The notes beneath the pieces are model-generated. The model was given only the letters and a program-made list of their open reading frames with translations. It was not told the DNA's origin and did no database searches. The translations under genes were made by a program, and so were the position numbers. Below are positions 33,203-41,888 of a DNA stretch of 64,000 nt, one piece after another. The stretch is from Burkholderiales bacterium (GTDB taxonomy: Bacteria; Pseudomonadota; Gammaproteobacteria; Burkholderiales; Burkholderiaceae_C): the NCBI GenBank assembly GCA_017307855.1, contig JAFKGD010000004.1, forward strand, positions 62,001-126,000, in the 5' to 3' direction. How positions within the stretch are numbered: position 1 is the first letter of the stretch; each line of letters starts with the position of its first letter.

Positions 33203-33949
33203 TCAGCCGGCCACGGGCCGGCGATGGCCCACGGTCTTCGGCTCGACTTCGGGACGCAGCCGCCAGTCGCGGCCGAAGTCCGCCAGCGGATGGAAGAACA
33301 TCGGCGTGTCCTGCTCGATGCCGGCCAGGCGGGCGGCGTATTCGTCGAGGTACTGGTGGCGCCGGGCCTCGTCGGTGTAGTGGATGGACCAGGCCATGAA
33401 CGGCCTGAGCACCTCGAACCCCGCATAGGCCAGCGTGCCGCTGTTGAGGTGCCACAGGTTCACGTCCAGGCCACCGAGAAGGCCGTCCTCGGCCACCATC
33501 TCGGGATAACAGCCCGTGGTCACGGTGAGCATGGCCCGCCGGCCCTTGAGTCCGCCGGTGTCCATGCGCCGGCCCTGCCCGTACACCGCACCATTGACGA
33601 AGACGCGGTCGATCCAGCCCTTGAGCATGGCCGGCACCGAGAACCACCACAGCGGGAACTGCAGGATGAGGAAGTCGCACCACAGCAGCTTGTCGATCTC
33701 GGCCTGGATGTCGGGGGCGAAGGCGTCGCGCTGCCACGCATGCTTTTGCTCCCGGTCGTACTGCAACAGATCGGGAAAGCGCCGCTCGGTGAAGTCGTCG
33801 GCCGTGGCAACCGGATTGAAGTTCATCGCATGCAGGTCCGACACGCGCACCGCGTGGCCGTGGGCCTGCAGCGCGTCGACCGAGCGCTTCAGCAGCGCGG
33901 AGCCGAAAGATTTCGGCTCGTGGTGGGCGAAAACGATCAGCACGTTCAT
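33203..33949 (-). CDS. NAD(P)H:quinone oxidoreductase, flavodoxin-like fold (NQO family)
   Basis: A 248-residue protein of the DT-diaphorase/MdaB-like group: IVFAHHEPKSFGSAL at the start (FMN/FAD phosphate loop), PLWWFSVPAMLKGWIDRVF (about 98-116) and GCYPEM. The ATG at 33949 has AGGAGG upstream. Two-electron reduction of quinones formed from catechol-type intermediates would protect the cell. Its promoter region has a weaker relative of the TetR-type operator (33986-34001). It heads a two-gene unit with tesB. Confidence 0.92.
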   Translation of the reverse strand: MNVLIVFAHHEPKSFGSALLKRSVDALQAHGHAVRVSDLHAMNFNPVATADDFTERRFPDLLQYDREQKHAWQRDAFAPDIQAEIDKLLWCDFLILQFPLWWFSVPAMLKGWIDRVFVNGAVYGQGRRMDTGGLKGRRAMLTVTTGCYPEMVAEDGLLGGLDVNLWHLNSGTLAYAGFEVLRPFMAWSIHYTDEARRHQYLDEYAARLAGIEQDTPMFFHPLADFGRDWRLRPEVEPKTVGHRRPVAG

Positions 33950-33985
33950 GTCTTCCTCCTCGACAGTCTCGAAGGGGAATATATT

Positions 33986-34001
33986 AACCGTCCTGTCGGT
34001 T
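33986..34001. promoter_or_regulatory. Weak TetR-type operator relative (site 4)
   Basis: AACCGTCCTGTCGGTT contains the same CCG(A/T)C-NN-GTCGG core as sites 1-3, but the flanks differ (AA/TT instead of AGT/ACT). It lies 36 nt upstream of the quinone reductase start, directly upstream of a minus-strand TAATAT (33986-33981), which could be its -10. It may be a low-affinity site for the same regulator or belong to another TetR-family protein. Confidence 0.45.
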
Positions 34002-34067
34002 TATTTATAGACTGCGCTGCTTTCCACCGCTGTGTTCGAGGCGCGCCGGCTTAACTCGGCGCCTGGC

Positions 34068-34250
34068 CTAATCGGCCATGGGCTGTCCTCGCGTGGGCGT
34101 GACGGGTTCCGGGTGCCGAGGCGGCGACCCGTCGGGCGTGCGGTTGTCAGCCGTCTTGCCGGTGGCGCCATCGGCCACACCGCGCGTGTCGGGCGACGGG
34201 CGCTCGTCCTTGCGGGGCTTGCCGTCGGGGGATTCGATCTGGTTGGTCAT
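34068..34250 (-). CDS. Small hydrophilic, probably disordered protein
   Basis: A 60-residue protein rich in Pro, Asp, Arg, Lys and Gly with almost no hydrophobic residues; no domain recognised. A strong AAGGAG box lies 6-7 nt before the ATG at 34250, supporting real translation. It is divergent from the molybdopterin oxidoreductase gene (159-nt gap). Composition resembles small stress-induced hydrophilins. Function unknown. Confidence 0.6.
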   Translation of the reverse strand: MTNQIESPDGKPRKDERPSPDTRGVADGATGKTADNRTPDGSPPRHPEPVTPTRGQPMAD

Positions 34251-34409
34251 GCTGCGCTCCTTGACAAGCCCATCTGACGCCCAATGGCTCGGGCGGCACG
34301 TAGGACAAGAGGGGTATTGCAGTCGCATCACCGCCGACGGGGCCGATGCGCTCACACACGTTACCGATGGAGACGGCCCACGCGCGGCTGCTGCGGTTGC
34401 AATGTCACG

Positions 34410-36734
34410 ATGGCCAAAGAACACCACGATGACACGCGCTTCACCATCGAGCCTTACGAAGGACCGGCCGGGGGCTGGGGATCGGTCCGCTCGCTGGGCA
34501 CCCATCTGCTGCGCCAGGAGTCGCCCGGCGCGCTGGTGCCGCTGGCACGGCAGAACAAACCGGGCGGATTCGCCTGCGTGAGCTGCGCCTGGGCCAAGCC
34601 CGCACGCTCGCATCTGGCCGAGTTCTGCGAAAACGGTGCCAAGGCCACGTTTTCCGAGCTGACGTCGGACCGCGTGGACGACGCGTTCTTCGCCAAGCAC
34701 ACGCTGACCGAACTGCGGCGCTGGGACGACCACCATCTGGAGATCCAGGGCCGCCTCACGCGACCGATGCGCTACGACGCGGCCAGCGACTGCTATGTGC
34801 CCGCCACCTGGGATGAGGCGTTCACCGCCATCGGATCCGAGTTGCGCGCACTGCGGGCCACGCCCGATGCGACCGTGTTCTACGCTTCCGGCCGCGCGTC
34901 GCTGGAGACGTCGTACATGTATGCGCTGATGGCCCGCCTCTACGGCACCAACAACCTGCCCGACAGCTCCAACATGTGCCACGAGACGACGTCGGTCGCG
35001 CTCCAGGACAGCATCGGCGTGCCTGTGGGCACCGTGTCGCTCACCGATTTCGAGGACACCGATTGCCTGCTTTTCCTGGGACAGAACGTGGGCAGCAACA
35101 GCCCGCGCATGCTGCATCCCCTGCAGGCGGCACGCGAGCGTGGCGTGCCTGTCATCGTCTTCAATCCGCTGCGCGAGCGTGGGCTGGAGCGCTTTGCGAA
35201 TCCGCAGCGGCCGGGGCAGATGCTGACGGCCGACGAGACCTCCATCGCCACGCAGTACCACCAGGTCCGCGCAGGCGGTGACGTGGCCGCGCTCATGGGC
35301 CTGTGCAAGGCCTTGATCGATGCCGATGACGATGCACGCGCCGCAGGCCGGCCGCGCGTGCTCGACACCGACTTCATTGATCTGCACACACACGGCTTCG
35401 AGGCGTTTGCCGCCCATGTGCGCGCCACGGCCTGGGCCGACATCGAAGCCGGCAGCGGGCTCCCGCGGACCGCCCTGGAGACGGCGGCTGAGGTCTATGC
35501 GCGATCCGACCGCGTGATCGGCGTCTACGGCATGGGCCTGACGCAGCACAAGCGCGGCATCGACAACGTGCACATGCTGGTCAATCTGTTGCTGCTGCGC
35601 GGCAACATCGGCCGGCCGGGTGCCGGCGTGTGCCCGGTGCGTGGCCATTCCAATGTGCAGGGGCAGCGCACCGTGGGCATCGCCGAGAAGCCCGAGCTGG
35701 TGCCGCTGGACCGGCTGGCTGCCCAGTACGGTTTCGAGCCGCCGCGCCACCAGGGCCTCACGACCGTGGATGCCTGCCGCGGCGTGCTCGACGGGTCGGT
35801 CAAGGCCTTCATCGGCCTGGGCGGCAACTTCGTGCGCGCCGTGCCCGAGACCGCCGCCATCGAAGCCGCGTGGCCGCGCCTGCAGCTGACCGTGCAGGTG
35901 GCCACCAAGCTCAACCGCAGCCACCTGTTCTGCGGACGATCGGCGTGGCTGCTGCCGTGCCTGGGCCGCATCGAAGTGGATCGCCAGGCCAGCGGTCCGC
36001 AGGTGGTGACGGTGGAAGACAGCACCAGCCATTTCCACGCGTCGCGCGGCCAGCATGCGCCGGCGTCGGAGCATCTGCTGTCTGAGCCGGCCATCGTGGC
36101 AGGCATCGCGCGTGCGGCCCTCGACCCTGTTCCCGCAGTGGACTGGCAAGCCTGGGTGGATGACTACTCGCGCGTGCGCGACGCGATTGAGGAAACCTAT
36201 CCCGACATCTTCCGCGACTTCAATCGCCGGATGGACACGCCCGGCGGCTTTCCCAAGCCCCTCGCCGCACGCGAGCGCATCTGGAAAACCGACGTGGGCC
36301 GCGCCGTCTTCCACCTGCCGCAAGGACTGGATGCCGCGTTTCCCGGAGACGGTGGCGCGGACGTGTTGAGGCTGATCACCCTGCGCAGCAACGACCAGTT
36401 CAACACCACCGTGTACGGCTACGACGACCGGTTCCGGGGCGTGAATGGCACGCGTCATGTGCTTTTCATCCACCGGGACGACATGCAGGCGCTCGGCCTT
36501 GTGGAGGGGGAACGTGTGGCGCTGGAGAGCGCGGCGGGCGACGGCGTCCAGCGCCGGCTCGATGGCCTGCGGGTGACGGCCTACGACATTCCGCGTGGTT
36601 GCGTAGGAGGCTACTACCCCGAGTGCAACGTGCTGATGCCCTTGTGGCAACACGATGACGAGAGCAAGGTGCCGGCCGCCAAGGCCGTGCCCGTGCGCGT
36701 CGTACGGTCGACGGCGCCGTCCATGCCCGGTTGA
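34410..36734 (+). CDS. Molybdopterin oxidoreductase, FdhF/YdeP-like
   Basis: A 774-residue molybdopterin-dependent oxidoreductase of the YdeP/formate-dehydrogenase-alpha-like family. An N-terminal FeS motif (C56-V-S-C59 with C73) is followed by the Mo-bis-MGD domains: GRASLETSYMYALMARLYGT, GVCPVRGHSNVQGQRTVG and a C-terminal dinucleotide-binding domain with GVNGTRHVLF. No Tat signal, so cytoplasmic. Family proteins have been linked to acid resistance or to formate-like oxidation, but the reaction is not settled. The start has no strong ribosome site; ATG at 34410 is favoured because family similarity begins soon after. No accessory fdh genes are adjacent. Confidence 0.88.
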   Translation: MAKEHHDDTRFTIEPYEGPAGGWGSVRSLGTHLLRQESPGALVPLARQNKPGGFACVSCAWAKPARSHLAEFCENGAKATFSELTSDRVDDAFFAKHTLTELRRWDDHHLEIQGRLTRPMRYDAASDCYVPATWDEAFTAIGSELRALRATPDATVFYASGRASLETSYMYALMARLYGTNNLPDSSNMCHETTSVALQDSIGVPVGTVSLTDFEDTDCLLFLGQNVGSNSPRMLHPLQAARERGVPVIVFNPLRERGLERFANPQRPGQMLTADETSIATQYHQVRAGGDVAALMGLCKALIDADDDARAAGRPRVLDTDFIDLHTHGFEAFAAHVRATAWADIEAGSGLPRTALETAAEVYARSDRVIGVYGMGLTQHKRGIDNVHMLVNLLLLRGNIGRPGAGVCPVRGHSNVQGQRTVGIAEKPELVPLDRLAAQYGFEPPRHQGLTTVDACRGVLDGSVKAFIGLGGNFVRAVPETAAIEAAWPRLQLTVQVATKLNRSHLFCGRSAWLLPCLGRIEVDRQASGPQVVTVEDSTSHFHASRGQHAPASEHLLSEPAIVAGIARAALDPVPAVDWQAWVDDYSRVRDAIEETYPDIFRDFNRRMDTPGGFPKPLAARERIWKTDVGRAVFHLPQGLDAAFPGDGGADVLRLITLRSNDQFNTTVYGYDDRFRGVNGTRHVLFIHRDDMQALGLVEGERVALESAAGDGVQRRLDGLRVTAYDIPRGCVGGYYPECNVLMPLWQHDDESKVPAAKAVPVRVVRSTAPSMPG

Positions 36735-36751
36735 GGCGGGCGGCATGAGAA

Positions 36752-36780
36752 ACCCGCCATGGCATGCCGCCATCGCGGGT
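36752..36780. terminator. Convergent-gene hairpin (probable bidirectional terminator)
   Basis: ACCCGCCATGGC and GCCATCGCGGGT pair over 12 bp with one mismatch around ATGCC, in the gap between the convergent molybdoenzyme and hemerythrin genes. There is no T-run, so the assignment rests on position and stem strength. Confidence 0.45.
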
Positions 36781-36823
36781 CGGAGTCATCGGGGCCGGGG
36801 CCGGATGATGGGCCGGGGGCGGA

Positions 36824-37315
36824 TCAGGCCACCGCGCCGTAGTGCTCCTGCAGTTCACCCTTGCGTGCTTCGAGTTCCTGCATCATCGCTTCGAGATCCA
36901 GCTTGCGCGCAGCGCGAGCCTTGGGGAAGATTTCGTTGCGCTCTTCCTTGACGTGATGGTCGATGTACTCGCCCAGCACCTTCACCTTGGCATCGAACTC
37001 TTCGTCGAGCGTGCCGGCATCGAGTCCGGCCTCGATCTGCGCGATGAGGTCCTTGGCACTGGCGTGCTCCACCTCCGCTTCGGCCAGCAGGTCGGTTTCG
37101 CGGATGACGGCGCGCAGTTGCGGATAGAAGATTTCCTCCTCGATCTGCGCGTGGATGGTCAGTTCCATGCAGATCTCGCGCGCGAGTTCGGCCTTCTTGG
37201 CAACCGATGTCTTGGCGCGGGAGCCGGCGAGTTCGTCGTAGGCATTGAACAGTTTCTTGACGGCGCGGTGGTCGGCGTCGAGCAGCGCGCAGGCGTCCTT
37301 GGGCTGTGTGGGCAT
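36824..37315 (-). CDS. Hemerythrin HHE-domain protein
   Basis: A 163-residue four-helix-bundle protein with the diiron ligand pattern: DHRAVKKLF, HAQIEEEIFYP, EHASAKDL and HHVKEERNEIFP supply the His and Glu ligands. The start is ATG 37315 (AAGG upstream); longer in-frame reading back to 37432 adds no family sequence. Soluble, cytoplasmic. Proteins of this type respond to or protect from oxygen, NO or redox stress. It sits among other stress-type genes. Confidence 0.9.
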   Translation of the reverse strand: MPTQPKDACALLDADHRAVKKLFNAYDELAGSRAKTSVAKKAELAREICMELTIHAQIEEEIFYPQLRAVIRETDLLAEAEVEHASAKDLIAQIEAGLDAGTLDEEFDAKVKVLGEYIDHHVKEERNEIFPKARAARKLDLEAMMQELEARKGELQEHYGAVA

Positions 37316-37404
37316 CCTTGTTCTCCATCGTGGTTGATCGAAGCTCCAGTGTGGAAGTACCACCCAACGGAGCTTGTAGGAAGACCCCACCCGCGAGGTC
37401 GGAA

Positions 37405-37428
37405 ACACACGGCGATACACACGGCGAT
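37405..37428. repeat. 12-bp tandem repeat, two copies
   Basis: ACACACGGCGAT occurs twice in a row in the 281-nt gap between the hemerythrin gene and the divergent SDR gene. The gap also has AAGCTCC/GGAGCTT (37341-37347, 37369-37375), which could pair across 21 nt. No promoter was recognised with confidence; the rest of the gap is featureless to me. Confidence 0.6.
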
Positions 37429-37596
37429 ACAAACAAACGGCATCAGCGGCGCGGGCTGCAGGGCGGCGTCACGAGGGTTGCGAAGGTGTCGTCCTACGGC
37501 GCCATCGATACTGGCGCTTCAGACTGGAGCGCCCGCGTGCCGCGCACCTGCGTCACGCAGGCAACGTCACTCATGCATCACTTCAGAGGAATCGCC

Positions 37597-38586
37597 ATGC
37601 CCTCCGCAACCCCAGACCGCCAGAAGAAGCTGCAAGCCAGCCAGGACCGCGCTGACCGGCACACCGCCGGCAAAGCCGGTGGCGGCGAAGCCGGCGCCAA
37701 GGGTCGGCGCACGCCCGACCCGGGACATCCCGAGCCGGTACCGCCCTTGCCCGCGCAGCATCTGCGCAAACCCGGCAACGAAGCCGACATGGCGCTGGCG
37801 CCGCGCTACGACGCGCCGGGCTATCTGGGCAGCGGAAAGCTCAAGGATTTTGCGGCCCTGGTGACGGGCGGCGACTCGGGCATCGGCCGTGCCGTCGCCG
37901 TGCTGTTCGCGCGGGAGGGGGCCGACGTGGCCATCGCCTATCTGGACGAACACGAAGATGCCCAGGCAACGCGGGAACTGGTCGAAAAGGAAGGCCGCCG
38001 CTGCATCCTGATTCCAGGCGACGTGCGCGAGCCCCGCTTCTGCGAAAAGGCGGTGAGCCAGACGCTGGAAGAATTCGGCCGCCTGGACGTGCTGGTGAAC
38101 AACGCCGCCTTCCAGCTGCATGCCGAATCGATCACCGACATCACGGACGCGCGGCTGGACGAGACGCTGCGCACCAATGTCTATGGCTACTTCCAGATGG
38201 CGCGCGCTGCAGTGCCGCATCTACAGCGCGGGGCGAGCATCATCAACACCGGTTCGGTCACGGGCCTGCGCGGTAGCGCCAAACTGCTGGATTACTCGAC
38301 GACCAAGGGTGCCATCCATGCGTTCACCAAGGCGCTGGCCGCCAATCTTCTCGAAAAGGGCATACGCGTGAATGCCGTCGCGCCCGGGCCGGTGTGGACG
38401 CCGCTCAATCCCGCCGATCGGCCGGCCGAGGAAGTGAGCGACTTCGGCGCCCAGACGGACATGGGCCGGCCGGCCCAGCCGGAAGAACTGGCGCCGGCCT
38501 ATGTGTTCCTGGCGGCGCCCGTCTGCTCCAGCTACATCAGCGGCATCGTGCTTCCGGTGACGGGATCCGTGGGCGACGGCGCCTGA
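37597..38586 (+). CDS. SDR-family oxidoreductase (YghA/GSP39-like)
   Basis: A 329-residue short-chain dehydrogenase. A hydrophilic N-terminal tail of about 75 residues precedes the Rossmann core with TGGDSGIGRAVAVLFA, NNAA and the active-site YSTTK. This long-tailed form matches the YghA/general-stress-protein-39 subgroup. ATG 37597 has AGAGGA 6 nt upstream; an in-frame ATG at 37573 lacks one. It converges on the small basic protein gene (8-nt gap). Likely aldehyde or ketone reductase in stress response; substrate unknown. Confidence 0.9.
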   Translation: MPSATPDRQKKLQASQDRADRHTAGKAGGGEAGAKGRRTPDPGHPEPVPPLPAQHLRKPGNEADMALAPRYDAPGYLGSGKLKDFAALVTGGDSGIGRAVAVLFAREGADVAIAYLDEHEDAQATRELVEKEGRRCILIPGDVREPRFCEKAVSQTLEEFGRLDVLVNNAAFQLHAESITDITDARLDETLRTNVYGYFQMARAAVPHLQRGASIINTGSVTGLRGSAKLLDYSTTKGAIHAFTKALAANLLEKGIRVNAVAPGPVWTPLNPADRPAEEVSDFGAQTDMGRPAQPEELAPAYVFLAAPVCSSYISGIVLPVTGSVGDGA

Positions 38587-38593
38587 CGACGTC

Positions 38594-38905
38594 TCAGTGC
38601 TTCGCAGCGGCGTTGCGCTTGCGGGTGGCGGCGGCCTTCCTGGCGGAGGCCGACCGCGCCGCCGCAGGCCGCGATGCGGTGGCTGCGCCGCCGGCATGTC
38701 CTCCCTTGCGGGAAGGCGCGTGGGAAACGGGCGTGCCGCGGCCCGCGCCACTCTTCTTGCCACCGCCGGTTTCCTTGTTCACCGTGGCCCATGCGCGCCG
38801 CCGGGCCTCATCTTGAGACAGCCCGCGGTCTTCGTAGCCTTCTTCGATATGCCGGGCCTGGCGTTGCTGCTTGTCCGTGTAAGACGACTTGTCACCTCTG
38901 GGCAT
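38594..38905 (-). CDS. Small basic protein, KGG-like N-terminus with H1-like tail
   Basis: A 103-residue protein. The first half (YTDKQQRQARHIEEGYEDRG, ARRRAWATVNKETGGGKKSG) matches small proteins usually annotated as plasmid-stabilisation-like, though no partition function is established. The second half is Ala/Lys/Arg/Ser-rich like histone H1-type tails and probably binds nucleic acid. AGGAG lies 6 nt upstream of the ATG. It is followed upstream by 230 nt without a gene (38906-39135) apart from the start region of the next gene. Confidence 0.8.
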   Translation of the reverse strand: MPRGDKSSYTDKQQRQARHIEEGYEDRGLSQDEARRRAWATVNKETGGGKKSGAGRGTPVSHAPSRKGGHAGGAATASRPAAARSASARKAAATRKRNAAAKH

Positions 38906-39135
38906 GGAATCTCCTGTTGAAAGCGGGCCAGCCAGGGTGGCCAGCGTGCACTTCCACCCTATTCCTTCTGTCAGGTCCTGCAGTCGGCGTGCTGACCTCG
39001 GCGTCGTGGGAAGCGTCCTTCACTCGCCAAATGTCAGGGCTACCCGCTGCCGCGGTTGCAGGCTTTGCGGTGCGTGCACAGGCCGGAGCACGGGGCACAA
39101 TGCGATCGCATGCCACCGGCGCGAGACACGGTGAG

Positions 39136-39573
39136 ATGCTCGTTTTGCAGATGCCCGATTCGACCTCCCCTGAAATGCCCCCCGAGCCGGGGGCGCGCCC
39201 GCTGGCGCTGCCGTTGCGCATCGCGCTCATGGTGCTGGCAGGGGCCTCGCTGGCGCTGGGCCTCATCGGCGTGATCGTTCCAGGGCTGCCCACGACTGTC
39301 TTCATCCTGATCGCCGCCTGGGCCGCTGCGCACAGTTCGCCGCGCCTGCACGCCTGGCTGCTGCGCCACCGGCTGTTCGGCCCGATGATCGTGAACTGGC
39401 GCAACGGTGGCACCGTGAGCCGGCGCGCCAAATGGAGCGCCACGCTGGCAATGGCCGCATGTATCGCGATCCTGTTCCTCACGGCATCGCGCGAATGGAT
39501 CGCCGAGGGCGTCAGTGTTTTCATGCTGCTGATCCTCTGGTGGCTGTGGCGTCGGCCCGAACCCGCGTCCTGA
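39136..39573 (+). CDS. DUF454/YbaN-family small membrane protein
   Basis: A 145-residue inner-membrane protein with three or four hydrophobic segments and the family motif GVIVPGLPTTVFILIAAW, then SPRLHAWLLRHRLFGPMI. The start is uncertain: ATG 39136 (weak GAG) or ATG 39100 inside the palindrome ATGCGATCGCAT (39100-39111). Function of the family is unknown. It ends at the bidirectional terminator shared with the receptor gene. Confidence 0.85.
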   Translation: MLVLQMPDSTSPEMPPEPGARPLALPLRIALMVLAGASLALGLIGVIVPGLPTTVFILIAAWAAAHSSPRLHAWLLRHRLFGPMIVNWRNGGTVSRRAKWSATLAMAACIAILFLTASREWIAEGVSVFMLLILWWLWRRPEPAS

Positions 39574-39598
39574 TGTCGGGCAAGCTGCTGCACCAAAG

Positions 39599-39624
39599 GA
39601 AAAGGGCCCCAGTGGGGCCCTTTC
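39599..39624. terminator. Bidirectional terminator
   Basis: AAAGGGCCCC-AGT-GGGGCCCTTT forms a 10-bp perfect stem with A and T runs at the ends, between the convergent YbaN-like gene and the Liv-type receptor gene. It can act in both directions. Confidence 0.9.
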
Positions 39625-39652
39625 GCCGTTCTGGCCGCAGGCCAGAAGCCGA

Positions 39653-40846
39653 TCAGCGCACGACGGCGATCTGCTCGCGCTTGCCACCCTTGTAGGTGTA
39701 GAGCGTCAGCGCGCCGTTCTTGATGTCGCCCTTCTCGTCGAAGGCGATGTTGCCGGTCACGCCCTTGTATTCGATCTTGGCGAGTTCGGGCAGGTAGACG
39801 GCGGGGTCTGCCGACTTGGCCTTCTCCATGGCGGCCGCCATCACGTTCACGGCGTCATAGACATAAGGAGCGTAGATCTGCACGTCGACACCGGTCTTGG
39901 TCTTGAAATCGGCCTTGAACTTGTCGAGGCCCGCCTTCAGGTCGCCGTCGACACCACCGGCTTCGGCGCACACCACCTGGTCGTCTGCGACGGTTTCGCC
40001 CGACAGCTTGACCAGTTCGCTGGTGCAGATGCCATCGCCGCCCATGAACTTGACGTTCAGGCCCAACTGCTTGGCCTGCTTGATCATCGGGCCGGCCACG
40101 GCATCCATGCCGCCGTAGAACAGCACATCCGGCTTCTGGCCCTTGAGCTTGGTGAGGATGGCGTTGAAGTCGGTGGACTTGTCGGTGGTGAACTCGTGAC
40201 CCTTGATGGTGCCGCCGGCGGCCTTCACCGCCTTGGAGAATTCCTCGGCAACGCCCTGGCCGTAAGCCGTGCGGTCGTCGATCACGACGATGGACTGGCC
40301 CTTGAGCGTTTCCACGGCGTACTTGCCGAGCGTGCCGCCCAGCTGGCCGTCGTTGGCCACCACACGGAATGCGGTCTTGTAGCCCTGCTGCGTGTACTTG
40401 GGGTTGGTCGCGGAAGGCGAGATCTGCGGAATGCCGGCGTCGCTGTAAATCTTGGACGCCGGGATCGTCGTACCCGAATTCAGGTGGCCGATCACGCCGT
40501 TGACCTTGCTGTCGACCAGCTTCTGGGCCGCGGCGGCACCCTGCTTGGGATCGGCGCCGTCATCTTCGGCCAGCAGTTCGAACTTCGCGACCTTGTCGCC
40601 GATCTTGACGTTCTTGGCGTTGAGCTCGTCGATCGCCATCTTGGCGCCGAGCTCGTTGTCCTTGCCCAGGTGGGCGATGGCGCCGCTGGTGGGTGCCACG
40701 TGACCGATTTTCACCGCGATGGTCTCGGCAGCCGGCGCCGCGGGCGCTGCTGCCGCAGGCGCGGCTGCGGGGGGTGCTTCTTCCTTCTTGCCGCATGCGG
40801 CAACCACCAGCGCAGCCATAGCGACCGCAGTCCACTTCATCTTCAT
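39653..40846 (-). CDS. Branched-chain amino acid-type ABC receptor lipoprotein (LivJ-like)
   Basis: A 397-residue HAAT-family binding protein. A lipoprotein signal ends in the lipobox LVVAAC (C18), followed by an Ala/Pro linker and IGHVAPTSGAIAHLGKDNELG. GGAGG precedes the ATG at 40846. It is monocistronic and has no transporter genes beside it, so it may use permeases encoded elsewhere or serve the receptor-less cassette in this window; it looks closer to classical amino-acid receptors than the LivK-like protein at 6931-8091. The upstream 232 nt (40847-41078) contain its leader; no clear promoter was identified. Confidence 0.92.
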   Translation of the reverse strand: MKMKWTAVAMAALVVAACGKKEEAPPAAAPAAAAPAAPAAETIAVKIGHVAPTSGAIAHLGKDNELGAKMAIDELNAKNVKIGDKVAKFELLAEDDGADPKQGAAAAQKLVDSKVNGVIGHLNSGTTIPASKIYSDAGIPQISPSATNPKYTQQGYKTAFRVVANDGQLGGTLGKYAVETLKGQSIVVIDDRTAYGQGVAEEFSKAVKAAGGTIKGHEFTTDKSTDFNAILTKLKGQKPDVLFYGGMDAVAGPMIKQAKQLGLNVKFMGGDGICTSELVKLSGETVADDQVVCAEAGGVDGDLKAGLDKFKADFKTKTGVDVQIYAPYVYDAVNVMAAAMEKAKSADPAVYLPELAKIEYKGVTGNIAFDEKGDIKNGALTLYTYKGGKREQIAVVR

Positions 40847-41078
40847 AAAAGCCTCCGAACGGAAAACCATTGATGTGACCGGCTCGTGATGCCGGATGCA
40901 TTTTGGGTCCACGCAGACAGTGCCCGAACCAGTCCTGACGCGGCCTGCAAGGTGCGCAGCATGCTAGCACGGGCGCCGTGGAGGCGGACTGTTTTTGCGG
41001 CCGGGCGAACTCCGTGCGGCCTGGCCACAACAATCGTGACGAATGTCAGTGCGCAGCGTATCCGTGCGTCTTCAGGGC

Positions 41079-41429
41079 TCAGGCGTCGCGGCGGGCGGCC
41101 AGTTCGGCCTCCACCGCTTCGGCCACGAGGCCGGAGACGACGTCTTCCACCGTCTCCGCCAGATGCTGCGTCATGGCCAGACTGTGTTGCCTGGCGACGG
41201 CGGCGATGGTGTCGGCCAGCACCGGCTCGAGCGATTGCGCGACGCGCTCGAGCACGCGGCGCGCGAGCTCTTCCTGGCTGATGGCGGGCAGGGCCGATTC
41301 AGCGCGTGACTCCGCCGGGGGCGCAGGCTCCGGGTCCGCGGCGGGCAGTTGCACGCGCGGCACCTCGGCCACCACCTCCGTCAGCGTGGGCACGAAGCGC
41401 GGTGGAATGCGCGGCCCGTCGGCGCTCAT
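41079..41429 (-). CDS. Conserved hypothetical protein in the holC operon
   Basis: A 116-residue protein: a Pro/Ala-rich N-terminal half followed by an amphipathic helical C-terminal half (ARRVLERVAQSLEPVLADTI...). No enzyme motif. ATG at 41429 overlaps the holC stop by 4 nt, so it is translated with the polymerase subunit. A small protein in this position is usual in the group, but I know no function for it. Confidence 0.75.
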   Translation of the reverse strand: MSADGPRIPPRFVPTLTEVVAEVPRVQLPAADPEPAPPAESRAESALPAISQEELARRVLERVAQSLEPVLADTIAAVARQHSLAMTQHLAETVEDVVSGLVAEAVEAELAARRDA

Positions 41430-41860
41430 GCGGCCTCCCGCGGCTTCAGGTCGTGGCGCACGATGGCATAGCCGCGATCGGCGTAGTGCTTCCAGCGGCG
41501 GCGCGCCAGGCCGCGGTCATCTTCATCGTGGGTAACGACTTCGATCAGGCGCTCGAAACGCCCGAACTCCTCCGGCACGGCATCGCCGAGATTCAGCAAG
41601 ACCTGCGCATGCGGCGCCTGCGCCGGCTGGCTCGCCAGCACGACGGGTGTCCGGGCGAGCAATTCGGCGCTGGCGCCGGCGCGGCAATGCGGCACGAATT
41701 CCAGTGCGCCGAAGGTCCACAGCATCTGGTCGAGCTGCCCGAGCTGCTCGGCTGACCCGGTCACGACCACGCGCGCGCCGCTGCCCGTCGCCTTGCGCAG
41801 CAGTCGGCACGCATACGACAGCTTCTCGTCTGCATTGAAGTGGAATGCGATCTCGGTCAT
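41426..41860 (-). CDS. holC: DNA polymerase III subunit chi
   Basis: A 144-residue protein with the HolC opening TEIAFHFN, the KLSYACRLLRKA helix, RVVVTG and the C-terminal RRRWKHYADRGYAI. It links the clamp loader to SSB. I start it at ATG 41860, where family similarity begins, rather than the in-frame ATG at 41917. It lies 28 nt downstream of pepA, the usual order in beta-proteobacteria. Confidence 0.9.
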   Translation of the reverse strand: MTEIAFHFNADEKLSYACRLLRKATGSGARVVVTGSAEQLGQLDQMLWTFGALEFVPHCRAGASAELLARTPVVLASQPAQAPHAQVLLNLGDAVPEEFGRFERLIEVVTHDEDDRGLARRRWKHYADRGYAIVRHDLKPREAA

Positions 41861-41888
41861 GCCAGCAAGCGACTGCAGCCCCTCAGTT

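Noticed and set aside
34068-36773. Long minus-strand frame opposite the molybdopterin oxidoreductase
   Set aside because: Same strand-shadow effect. Only its last 60 codons (34068-34250), which have their own ribosome site and lie outside the oxidoreductase gene, are kept.
37306-37596. Upstream extension of the SDR gene
   Set aside because: AGAGGA precedes ATG 37597 at good spacing; the upstream frame is not SDR-like and overlaps the hemerythrin promoter.
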